Positions 16,870 to 23,697 of a stretch of DNA of 40,855 nt are shown here, in pieces (the first letter of the stretch is position 1; each line of letters opens with the position of its first letter). The notes under the pieces were generated by a model. The model had not been told where the DNA came from. It searched no databases and saw only the letters and a list, made by a program, of their open reading frames with translations. This DNA comes from Burkholderiales bacterium. Lineage in GTDB: Bacteria; Pseudomonadota; Gammaproteobacteria; Burkholderiales; SG8-39. The stretch is taken from the NCBI GenBank assembly GCA_014860355.1, contig JACZJV010000044.1, positions 1 through 40,855 on the forward strand, read 5' to 3'. A program made the translations under genes and the position numbers.

Positions 16870-17772
16870 TTACAGGCTGCAGGTAAGGGGAAGACTGTGC
16901 CGCTGCGGGATGCGCTCTGAATTCCAGTTTGCATAGGCCCAGTCCCAGAACTCGGCCAGGGTCGCTCGCTGCAACTGCGGCGGCGGCGTCTGGCCGAGAA
17001 AGCGCATCACCTGCGCCAGCGCGGGTACCGGATCGCGCCCGTCCACCGGTGCGGCGCGCGTCTGTTTGGACAGCTTCTCTCCTGCGGCATTCACTGCGGC
17101 CGGCAGGTGGAGGTAGCGCGGCGTGGGCAATCCGAGCAGGCGCTGCAGATAGATCTGGCGTGGTGTCGAGTCGAGCAGATCGGCACCGCGTACTACATCG
17201 GTGATCCCCTGTTCGGCATCGTCGACCACCACCGCGAGCTGGTAGGCATAGAGTCCATCGGCGCGCAGCAACACGAAGTCGCCGGCTGCGGCAGCGAGAT
17301 CCTGGCATATCCGTCCCTGCAGCGCGTCGTCGAATTTGATCACTGTGTCGCCGACGCGTACGCGGGCGGCGCGAGGCGTTTTTCCGGTCGCGAGACCATT
17401 GCGGCAGGTGCCCGGATAGATCAGCGCGCCGTCCGGAGCGAGAATCGAATCCGCAATTTCCCGTCTGGAGCATCCGCAGGGATAGGTCAGGCCGTGCGCC
17501 TGCAGGCGCGCCAGCGCGGCGCCATAAGCGTCGCTGCGCTGGCTCTGGTACACGACCTTGCCATCCCAGCGCAAACCGCAGGCCTCGAGCGTGCGCAGGA
17601 TCGTGTCGGCGGCGTCGGGCTGCTCGCGCGGCGTGTCCAGGTCTTCCATTCGTAGCAGCCACTGGCCGCCATGGCTGCGCGCTTCCAGGAAGCTGCCCAC
17701 CGCGGCCACGAGCGAGCCGAAGTGCAATGGTCCCGTGGGCGAGGGGGCGAAGCGGCCGCGATATTGGTTCAT
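16870..17772 (-). CDS. gluQ: glutamyl-Q tRNA(Asp) synthetase
   Basis: 300 residues from MNQYRGRFAPSPTGPLHFGS (17772); the upstream extension is rejected. GluQ-RS is a truncated glutamyl-tRNA synthetase without anticodon-binding domain. It activates glutamate and attaches it to queuosine at position 34 of tRNA-Asp. Features are the class I motif P-S-P-T-G-P-L-H-F-G-S (HIGH equivalent), M-E-D-L-D-T-P-R, a zinc site of the form C-x-C...Y...C (P-C-G-C-S-R about 102-107, Y-P-G-T-C-R about 122-127), and K-L-S-K-Q in place of KMSKS. Length matches the family (about 290-300). It is divergent from a degraded methyltransferase fragment that begins about 50 nt upstream. Confidence 0.95.
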   Translation of the reverse strand: MNQYRGRFAPSPTGPLHFGSLVAAVGSFLEARSHGGQWLLRMEDLDTPREQPDAADTILRTLEACGLRWDGKVVYQSQRSDAYGAALARLQAHGLTYPCGCSRREIADSILAPDGALIYPGTCRNGLATGKTPRAARVRVGDTVIKFDDALQGRICQDLAAAAGDFVLLRADGLYAYQLAVVVDDAEQGITDVVRGADLLDSTPRQIYLQRLLGLPTPRYLHLPAAVNAAGEKLSKQTRAAPVDGRDPVPALAQVMRFLGQTPPPQLQRATLAEFWDWAYANWNSERIPQRHSLPLTCSL

Positions 17773-17822
17773 GCGCGATTCTAAGCAAGAATCGGGTGGC
17801 GGCGCATACTTTGCGACCGATA

Positions 17823-18062
17823 GAATGGCGCCGTCATCAACCAAGGCGAAAGCGATGTCCGCAAACGATTATTGCGCGAAACCTGGGCCAGCCGCGCGCT
17901 GCGCGTGCGGTCGGCGGCGCCGTCGCCGCCAACCCGATCGCCTATCTCGTACCCTGCCACCGCGTGATACGCAGCACCGGCAGTTTCGGCGACTACCGTT
18001 GGGGCGCGCTGCGCAAGCGGGTGCTGCTGTCGCGCGAACTGGCGCAGGCGCAAGCGGCCTAG
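17823..18062 (+). pseudogene. ogt: O6-methylguanine-DNA methyltransferase, C-terminal fragment with frameshift
   Basis: The frame from about 17876 to the stop at 18060-18062 encodes ARNLGQPRAARAVGGAV, the active-site motif P-C-H-R-V-I (Cys codon 17955-17957), then G-S-F-G-D-Y-R-W-G-A-L-R-K-R-V-L-L. This is the last ~60 residues of an Ogt or Ada methyltransferase, which removes alkyl groups from O6-guanine. Just before it, a different frame reads K-A-M-S-A-N-D, the expected lead-in to D-I-A-R. One extra T near 17873 would explain the break. The N-terminal domain and start codon are absent; gluQ begins divergently at 17772. The fragment is therefore truncated and frameshifted, hence non-functional even though the catalytic motif survives. 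Confidence 0.7.
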
Positions 18063-18236
18063 TGTTCGTTGCAATATGGGGGGATATCGCCCCTGATGCT
18101 CCCCTGTATGCGCCGCGGCAGGATTGATCCCGCCACGGGGTCTGGGCGCTATTGCATGCTTTGCCAGTGGCGCCGGGCTTCACTATGATGCCGGCATGAG
18201 GCGCCAAGCTTATTTCACACCGGACGACTGCGGCTG

Positions 18237-19109
18237 TTGCCGCCCGGGCGCGCCCTCGCCCGCCCTGCGGCGGGTGAAGCTGCGTTGAACGCGAAACTGA
18301 AAGCCAGGCTGCTCGACTGGCTCAAGCTCGCCGGCTGCGTCGCCCTGGGCTTTCCGGTGTTGATCTACCTGTTCCAGGAGCGGCTGATTTTTTTTCCGCA
18401 ACCCCTAACCCAGGATCCGGTGCAGGCGTTTCCCGATGCGGCTATAGAGGAGGTAAGCCTGGCCGCAAACGACGGGGTGAAGCTGCGCGGCTGGCTGGTG
18501 CATCCAAGGGCTGCGCAAGCGCCTGCGCCGGTGCTGATCTATTTCGGCGGCAATGGCGAGGAAGTGTCCTGGCTCGCGGCGACAGCGGGCCAATACGCCG
18601 GCTGGTCGCTGCTGCTCGTAAATTACCGCGGCTACGGCGGGAGCGAAGGCAAGCCGGGGGAGGCCGAGCTGTTCAGCGATGCGCTGCAAATTTACGACTA
18701 CGCGGCCCGCCGCGCACCGGGCGCTCGCGTTGCCGTGATGGGACGCAGCCTGGGCAGCGGCGTCGCGGTCTATCTCGCGTCGCGGCGTCAGGTAGCGGGG
18801 GTGATCCTCGTTTCCCCGTACGATAGCGTGCAGAGCGTGGCCGAGGGCATCTATCCGTACCTGCCGATCCGGCTGATGCTCAGGCACCGTTTCGATTCGC
18901 TGTCGCGTGCGCCGCAGATCAGTGCGCCCTTGCTGTGTCTGGTTGCCAGCGACGACCGCGTGATTCCGCGTCCGCACTCCGAGCGATTGTACGCGGCCTG
19001 GGCCGGACGCAAACGGTGGCGCGAAATCCGCCCGGCAGACCACGACAGCCTCGCCGCAGAGCCGGATTACCGTCGCGCGATCGCGGAATTTCTGGAAACC
19101 CTGGGGTAG
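18237..19109 (+). CDS. alpha/beta hydrolase, BEM46/serine aminopeptidase-like
   Basis: 290 residues from a TTG at 18237. A second TTG at 18285 (274 residues) fits the membrane helix better and may be the true start. One N-terminal helix (about 30-48, G-C-V-A-L-G-F-P-V-L-I-Y-L-F) anchors it to the inner membrane. Next come Q-E-R-L-I-F-F-P-Q-P, the oxyanion region I-Y-F-G-G-N-G-E, N-Y-R-G-Y-G-G-S-E-G, and the nucleophile elbow G-R-S-L-G-S-G (about 169-175). The acid is in A-S-D-D-R-V-I and the histidine in D-H-D-S-L. The order is that of the ABHD13/BEM46 family. The catalytic triad is complete; the substrate, perhaps an ester or acyl group, is unknown. Confidence 0.85.
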   Translation: MPPGRALARPAAGEAALNAKLKARLLDWLKLAGCVALGFPVLIYLFQERLIFFPQPLTQDPVQAFPDAAIEEVSLAANDGVKLRGWLVHPRAAQAPAPVLIYFGGNGEEVSWLAATAGQYAGWSLLLVNYRGYGGSEGKPGEAELFSDALQIYDYAARRAPGARVAVMGRSLGSGVAVYLASRRQVAGVILVSPYDSVQSVAEGIYPYLPIRLMLRHRFDSLSRAPQISAPLLCLVASDDRVIPRPHSERLYAAWAGRKRWREIRPADHDSLAAEPDYRRAIAEFLETLG

Positions 19110-19169
19110 TGCATGCGCGGCTGCTTCTGCCGTGCTGATATAATTTCGAAAACCCGATCGGAGACAGGC

Positions 19170-19538
19170 ATGGCCACCGTAGAACTGACCAAGGACAATT
19201 TCGAGCAGGTCGTCACCGGCAACGACGTGGTGATCGTCGATTTCTGGGCGCCCTGGTGCGCGCCCTGCCGCGCTTTCGCGCCCACCTTCGAGCAGGCGTC
19301 CGAGCAGCACGCCGACGTGGTATTCGCGAAGGTCAACACCGAGGAGGAACAGGAGGTCGCGGGCGCGTTCAATATTCGTTCCATCCCCACCCTGATGGTG
19401 TTTCGTGAGAAGGTGATTCTCTATGCCGAAGCGGGCTCGCTGCCGGCGCCGGCGCTGGAACAAGTGATCACCCAGGCCAAGGACATCGACATGTCTGCCG
19501 TGCACCGCGAGATTGCCGAGCGCGGCGCCGAGGGCTGA
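19170..19538 (+). CDS. thioredoxin-family protein with WCAPC active site
   Basis: 122 residues from MATVELTKDNFEQV (19170), behind GGAGACAGG. It has a thioredoxin fold with D-F-W-A-P-W-C-A-P-C-R (Cys30 and Cys33) and cis-proline motif R-S-I-P-T-L. The usual thioredoxin dipeptide Gly-Pro is replaced by Ala-Pro, which is known in a beta/gamma-proteobacterial side family and tends to alter redox potential. The C-terminus has a short extra helix beyond standard thioredoxin. It lacks a signal peptide, so it acts in the cytoplasm. It sits 60 nt after the hydrolase and 28 nt before the DUF1499 gene, and may be co-transcribed with both. Confidence 0.88.
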   Translation: MATVELTKDNFEQVVTGNDVVIVDFWAPWCAPCRAFAPTFEQASEQHADVVFAKVNTEEEQEVAGAFNIRSIPTLMVFREKVILYAEAGSLPAPALEQVITQAKDIDMSAVHREIAERGAEG

Positions 19539-19566
19539 ACGCGCTTGCGCCACCCGTGTCCGCAGC

Positions 19567-20079
19567 ATGGCCGAGGGTAGTGCGTCCGGCTTTTGGAAAA
19601 GATCGCTGCGCGTTGCGGCCCTGCTCGCCGCGCTCGCTGCGCTAGTCATTGCCATCGGAGCGACCATGGGTCTATTCAGCGGCACGCGACCGGACAATCT
19701 GGGACTGCGCGACGGGCGCCTCGCGCCGCCGAAGCGCTCTCCCAATAATGTCAACAGCCAGATCGACAGGAACGCAGACGCAGAGCATTACATCGAGCCT
19801 TTGCGCTACGCGGGCGATGCCGGCCAGGCCTGGGCTGCCTTGCGACGCATCGTCGAGGGCATGCAGCGAGCCAGGGTGGTGCAAGCGGGGCCGGACTATC
19901 TGTACGCCGAATTCAGCTCCAGGCTGATGGGCTTCGTCGACGACGCCGAGTTCTACCTGGACAAGAAGGCCGGTGAAATTCAGGTGCGCTCGGCTTCGCG
20001 CCTGGGGAGGCGCGATTTCGGCGTCAACCGTGAGCGCATCGAATACATCCGCGCCAGGCTGGCGCAAGCCAAACCCTGA
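19567..20079 (+). CDS. DUF1499 protein with N-terminal membrane segment
   Basis: 170 residues from MAEGSASGFWKRSLR (19567). An earlier in-frame start overlaps the thioredoxin gene and is less likely. A transmembrane helix (about 15-35) is followed by L-F-S-G-T-R-P-D-N-L-G, then a DUF1499 core: P-N-N-V-N-S-Q, Y-I-E-P-L-R-Y, and the late motif F-V-D-D-A-E-F-Y-L-D followed by R-S-A-S-R-L-G-R-R-D-F-G-V-N-R-E-R. The family is widespread, found near membranes in bacteria and plastids, with unknown function. The gene probably belongs to the thioredoxin transcription unit. It converges on the LysR gene that ends 9 nt downstream. Confidence 0.8.
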   Translation: MAEGSASGFWKRSLRVAALLAALAALVIAIGATMGLFSGTRPDNLGLRDGRLAPPKRSPNNVNSQIDRNADAEHYIEPLRYAGDAGQAWAALRRIVEGMQRARVVQAGPDYLYAEFSSRLMGFVDDAEFYLDKKAGEIQVRSASRLGRRDFGVNRERIEYIRARLAQAKP

Positions 20080-20088
20080 GGCCGGTAT

Positions 20089-20994
20089 TCAGTAGCGCAG
20101 CAGCGCTGCGCGCACTTCCTGGCTTTCCAGGCGCTGGAGGAACCAGTGCAGCGCCTTGCCTTTCTCGCGCGAGCGCCAGGCGTAGTAGAGGTTGCCCGAG
20201 GGCTTGATTTCCTCCACCTCCTTTACCACCAGGCGCCCGGTCTTGATCAGCGCTGCGGCCGCATGCGCGGGCAGATAGCCGCAACCCAGACCCGCCGCCT
20301 GCGCCGCCACCTTGGATTCCAGGTCCGGGACCGTGAGCACGTCCTGACCGGTCAACAGCCCGACCGAGCGCGGCCTCAGATTGCGCGAACTGTCGCCGAT
20401 GGCGACCGCGCGGTGCACGAGTATCTGCTCGTGCTTCAGTGGTTCGGACATCGCCGCCAGGGGGTGGCCGGGTGCGACGGCGAACACGAAATCCTTGTAG
20501 CCGAGCATGCGGATGGCGTATCCGCCGCCGGGCGGCACTTCACCCGATACGCCCAAGGCCAGTTCCGCACGGCCCGAAACCAGGGCATCCCAGGTGCCGG
20601 CCAGCACCTCGTGCATCAGGCGTATGCGTGTGCCCGATTCCTGCTCATAGAAATCCTTGACCAGCGCGAATAATTGCACCGCCGGTATCATGATGTCGAG
20701 CGCGATGCGCAGTTCCGTCTCCCAGCCGGTGGCCACCCGCTTGACGCGGCATTCCAGTTCGCCGGCGGCGCGCAGCAGCTGACGGCCTTCCTGCATCAGT
20801 TCCCGTCCGGCGGGCGTCAGCCGTGCGCGGTGGCCGCTGCGGTCGAACAGGACCACGTCCAGATCCTGCTCCAGCTTCTGCACCGTATAAGTAAGCGCGG
20901 ACGGTACCCGATGCAGATCGGCCGCGGCTGCGGCAAAGCTGCCATTGCGCTCGATCGCGTCCATGACTTGCAGGGCGTCCAGGGTCAGCCTCAT
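20089..20994 (-). CDS. LysR-family regulator, divergent from the pirin operon
   Basis: 301 residues. The N-terminal winged helix-turn-helix is standard: N-G-S-F-A-A-A-A-A-D-L-H-R-V-P-S-A-L-T-Y-T-V-Q-K-L-E (about 16-41), followed by L-F-D-R-S-G-H-R-A-R-L-T-P-A-G. A substrate-binding domain of two alpha/beta lobes follows (about 90-295). A very regular 21-bp palindrome lies just upstream (21007-21027), overlapping the -35 of the divergent pirin promoter. This fits control of both genes. The arrangement LysR-pirin-DoxX is that of E. coli YhaJ and its targets yhaK and yqjF, where YhaJ responds to aromatic breakdown products. The analogous role here is inference. Confidence 0.9.
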   Translation of the reverse strand: MRLTLDALQVMDAIERNGSFAAAAADLHRVPSALTYTVQKLEQDLDVVLFDRSGHRARLTPAGRELMQEGRQLLRAAGELECRVKRVATGWETELRIALDIMIPAVQLFALVKDFYEQESGTRIRLMHEVLAGTWDALVSGRAELALGVSGEVPPGGGYAIRMLGYKDFVFAVAPGHPLAAMSEPLKHEQILVHRAVAIGDSSRNLRPRSVGLLTGQDVLTVPDLESKVAAQAAGLGCGYLPAHAAAALIKTGRLVVKEVEEIKPSGNLYYAWRSREKGKALHWFLQRLESQEVRAALLRY

Positions 20995-21006
20995 GCTCGA
21001 AATGTT

Positions 21007-21050
21007 GTTCAGTCAATTTGATTGAACAGGTGAAAATTGTCCGCTATTAA
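21007..21050 (+). promoter_or_regulatory. pirin promoter with 21-bp LysR palindrome
   Basis: The sequence G-TTCA-N-TCAA-N-TTGA-N-TGAA-C at 21007-21027 is a perfect inverted repeat. Overlapping its right half is -35 TTGAAC (21022-21027), 17-bp spacer, -10 TATTAA (21045-21050). The LysR start lies 13 nt to the left on the other strand. LysR proteins bind such partial dyads between divergent genes to autorepress and activate. Confidence 0.65.
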
Positions 21051-21121
21051 TTTGGAAAGCGCAACCCTACACTTGGCAACAGCTTATTCATCGATTGAGA
21101 ACATTCAGTTTGGAGAATCGC

Positions 21122-21820
21122 ATGCTACAGGTACGCAAGGGCAAGGAACGCGGCTACGCCGACCACGGTTGGCTGAAGTCCTTTCACACATTCTCGTTTG
21201 CCGGTTATCACGATCCGGAGCACATGGGCTACGGCAGCCTGCGCGTGATCAACGAGGACCGCATTCTTCCCGGCAGCGGCTTCGGCACCCACGGTCACCG
21301 CGATATGGAAATCATCAGCTACGTGCTCGAAGGTGCGCTGGCGCACGAAGACAATATGGGCAACGGATCGAGCATCGTCCCTGGGGATGTACAGCGCATG
21401 AGCGCGGGCAAGGGGGTGCTGCATTCGGAATACAACCATTCCAAAGACGCGACCACTCACTTTCTGCAAATCTGGATCGAACCCAATGTCACCGGCATCC
21501 GGCCGAGTTACGAGCAGAAGCATTTCGACGCCGCGTCCAAGCGCGGCCGACTGCGCCTGATCGCATCCGGCGATGCGCGCGAGGGTTCGGTGCTGATCCA
21601 TCAGGACGCCATGGTCTACGCGGCTCTGCTCGACGGGGCCGAGCGCATCGAGCACAGGCTGGACGCCGCCCGCAGGGCCTATGTGCACGTGGCGCGCGGC
21701 AGGCTCACGGTAAACGGCCGGTTGCTGCAGGCCGGCGACGCCCTCAAGGCGGGCGGTGTCGAAGCGCTGGTATTTGAAAAGGGCGAGCAGGCGGAATTCA
21801 TCCTGTTCGATCTGGCATGA
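21122..21820 (+). CDS. pirin-family bicupin
   Basis: 232 residues from MLQVRKGKERGYADHGWL (21122), with TGGAG 7 nt upstream. The N-terminal cupin has the pirin metal motif G-F-G-T-H-G-H-R-D-M-E-I-I-S-Y (about 52-66), then H-E-D-N-M-G, the G-D-V-Q-R-M-S-A-G-K-G-V-L-H-S-E stretch with the third His and Glu, and F-L-Q-I-W-I. The C-terminal cupin is degenerate, as in YhaK. Some pirins oxidise quercetin-like compounds, others act as redox-sensing iron proteins. It is the first gene of the plus-strand unit controlled by the LysR palindrome, followed by DoxX with a 4-nt or 26-nt junction. Confidence 0.9.
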   Translation: MLQVRKGKERGYADHGWLKSFHTFSFAGYHDPEHMGYGSLRVINEDRILPGSGFGTHGHRDMEIISYVLEGALAHEDNMGNGSSIVPGDVQRMSAGKGVLHSEYNHSKDATTHFLQIWIEPNVTGIRPSYEQKHFDAASKRGRLRLIASGDAREGSVLIHQDAMVYAALLDGAERIEHRLDAARRAYVHVARGRLTVNGRLLQAGDALKAGGVEALVFEKGEQAEFILFDLA

Positions 21821-21846
21821 GAAATGAAATCGAGCGTGGGGAAAAG

Positions 21847-22257
21847 ATGAATACAAATCTGCAAAATTCCGCGGCCCTGGCCGGCCGCATTCTGCTGGCG
21901 CTGATCTTCATCATCTCCGGCTACGGCAAAATCGCCGGCTACGCCGGCACCGCAGCCTATATGGCGAGCAAGGGCGTGCCTCTGGTCGGCATTTTGCTGC
22001 CCCTTACGATACTGGTGGAACTCGGGGGAGGCCTGCTCGTCGCCATGGGCTGGAAAGCGCGCTGGGCCGCGGCGGTGATCTTCCTGTTCCTGATCCCGGT
22101 CACACTGGTGTTTCACAATCCCTCGGGTCTAGCGCCGGCCGAGGCGCAGCAGCAGACCATCCAGCTACTGAAGAACCTGTCCATCATGGGAGGGATGCTG
22201 GGGGTCTTTGCTTTCGGTGCCGGCCGCTTTAGTATTGACGCAATGAAAGGTGCATGA
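21847..22257 (+). CDS. DoxX-family membrane protein (YqjF/YphA-like)
   Basis: 136 residues from MNTNLQNSAALAGRI (21847), preceded by GGGGAAAAG. An in-frame ATG at 21817 overlapping the pirin stop (ATGA) would add ten residues and has no ribosome site. Four transmembrane helices are visible: A-G-R-I-L-L-A-L-I-F-I-I-S-G-Y-G-K (about 12-28), V-G-I-L-L-P-L-T-I-L-V-E (about 45-65), W-A-A-A-V-I-F-L-F-L-I-P-V (about 75-92) and a last one near 110-130. DoxX proteins in operons with pirin and reductases are linked to redox or thiol stress. It follows the pirin gene directly. Confidence 0.87.
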   Translation: MNTNLQNSAALAGRILLALIFIISGYGKIAGYAGTAAYMASKGVPLVGILLPLTILVELGGGLLVAMGWKARWAAAVIFLFLIPVTLVFHNPSGLAPAEAQQQTIQLLKNLSIMGGMLGVFAFGAGRFSIDAMKGA

Positions 22258-22362
22258 GCGGGGGGCATGGGTGTTTCGCGCACGGGGCCGGCGCGGCAAC
22301 GCGCCGCCGGTTCGAGACGGCGTGAGTACCGGCGTTCTTTCGCCGATCAGGGAGATTCGAAC

Positions 22363-22863
22363 ATGATCAGAAAGCTCCATCACAACGCCTATCGCTGCCG
22401 CGACTCGGAGCAGACACGGCAATTCTACGAGGACTTTCTCGGGCTGCGCCTGGCCGGCACGCTCGAGATCAAGGAGACGAAAAGCGGCCGCAGGACCGAT
22501 ACGCTGCATACGTTCTACGAACTCGGCGACGGATCCTATCTCGCGTTCTTCGAAGCGCCGGACATGGATTTCGAATTCAAGCAGCAGCACGACTACGATC
22601 TGCACATCGCCCTCGAGGTCGGGGAGCCCGAGCTGGAGCAAATGATGGCAAAAGGAAAGGCGCAGGGTATCGAAACCCGGGGGATCGCCGACCACGGCTT
22701 CATACGCTCGATCTACTTTCGCGACCCGAACGGCTACGTCATCGAACTGACCGCGAAAATGCCCGGCCATGCAAGCGAGATGGATCCTGCGATCAACGGT
22801 GCGCGCGCCAGGCTGGACCGGTGGAGCGCGAACAAGCTGCAGCAATCGACGACACCCGGCTGA
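22363..22863 (+). CDS. VOC (glyoxalase/dioxygenase-fold) protein
   Basis: 166 residues from MIRKLHHNAYRCRDSEQT (22363), with AGGGAG 8 nt upstream; the 32-residue extension is rejected. Two beta-alpha-beta-beta-beta modules are present. The first has H-H-N-A-Y-R-C-R-D and F-Y-E-D-F-L-G-L-R-L-A. The second has D-L-H-I-A-L-E-V (about 77-84), then the C-terminal F-R-D-P-N-G-Y-V-I-E-L-T (about 120-131) whose Glu is a metal ligand. The residue set H, H, E suggests a metal-dependent glyoxalase- or dioxygenase-like enzyme. The substrate is unknown. It is located between DoxX and an FMN reductase, in the same direction with a 105-nt gap. Confidence 0.85.
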   Translation: MIRKLHHNAYRCRDSEQTRQFYEDFLGLRLAGTLEIKETKSGRRTDTLHTFYELGDGSYLAFFEAPDMDFEFKQQHDYDLHIALEVGEPELEQMMAKGKAQGIETRGIADHGFIRSIYFRDPNGYVIELTAKMPGHASEMDPAINGARARLDRWSANKLQQSTTPG

Positions 22864-22910
22864 TGCGGACAGTCCTCACCGAGGCGCGCAGCACACACGG
22901 AGAGCAGATC

Positions 22911-23486
22911 ATGACTGTCAGGATTCTCGTATTCGCGGGCAGCGCGCGTGCAAGCTCGCTCAATAAGAAGCTGGCGCGGGTCGCCGCCGCGGCGCTGCGT
23001 GCGGCCGGCGCGAGCGCGACCTTGGTCGACCTTGCCGACTATCCGATTCCGCTCTACGACGGGGACCTGGAAGCACGCGAGGGTCTGCCTGCCAACGCGC
23101 GCAAACTCAAGGACCTGTTCATTGCGCATCAGGGCCTGTTCATCGTTTCTCCGGAGAACAATGCCTCGGTGTCGGCTTTGCTCAAGAACACGCTGGACTG
23201 GGTCTCGCGCCAGGACGGCAGCGAAAGCGGCCTGGTGCCGTATCAGGGCAAGGTTGCGGCGATCGCCGGTGCTTCGCCCGGGATGCTGGGCGGCCTGCGC
23301 GGATTGACGCATTTGCGTGCGATTCTCCAGACCCTGCGGGTGCTGGTGCTGTCCGAGCAATTCGCGCTCGGCCACGCGGATCAGGCTTTCAACCCGGACG
23401 GCAGCCTCAAGGACGCGGCGCAACAGGCGGCAGTCGCAGCCTTGGCAACGCGTCTGGTGGAAGTCGGCGCCAAGCTCGGCGCCTGA
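22911..23486 (+). CDS. NADPH-dependent FMN reductase (quinone/chromate reductase type)
   Basis: 191 residues from MTVRILVFAGSARASSLN (22911), with GGAGAG upstream. It has a flavodoxin-like fold: F-A-G-S-A-R-A-S-S-L-N-K-K-L is the FMN phosphate loop, I-V-S-P-E-N-N-A-S-V (about 76-85) binds the isoalloxazine ring, and K-N-T-L-D-W-V-S, then A-A-I-A-G-A-S-P-G-M-L-G-G-L-R complete the site. These enzymes reduce quinones, azo dyes or chromate by two electrons, avoiding semiquinone radicals. Position immediately before a Kef antiporter recalls E. coli KefF-KefC, where a quinone reductase is an obligatory partner of KefC, although KefF belongs to a different flavodoxin-like branch. Confidence 0.9.
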   Translation: MTVRILVFAGSARASSLNKKLARVAAAALRAAGASATLVDLADYPIPLYDGDLEAREGLPANARKLKDLFIAHQGLFIVSPENNASVSALLKNTLDWVSRQDGSESGLVPYQGKVAAIAGASPGMLGGLRGLTHLRAILQTLRVLVLSEQFALGHADQAFNPDGSLKDAAQQAAVAALATRLVEVGAKLGA

Positions 23487-23697
23487 ATATCATCGGCAGG
23501 GCGCGCCCCGCCGGTGCGGCCAATGGCGCTCGACCTCGGGCGGTCCTGCACCGTGCCGCGCCCTTTGGGATTCGTTTCGCAATGAGAGGACATCGGCTGC
23601 GGGGACTGCCGTTGGGGCGCCTTCCTTCAAGCTGCCCCGACCAGGGGCGATTTCGGCAATTCTGAAACGGCTTCCTGGTTTTCATCCGAGGATCGCC

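Noticed and set aside
18405-19754. 449-residue minus-strand frame across the hydrolase, thioredoxin and DUF1499 genes
   Set aside because: Antisense to three well supported genes; composition is typical of a shadow.
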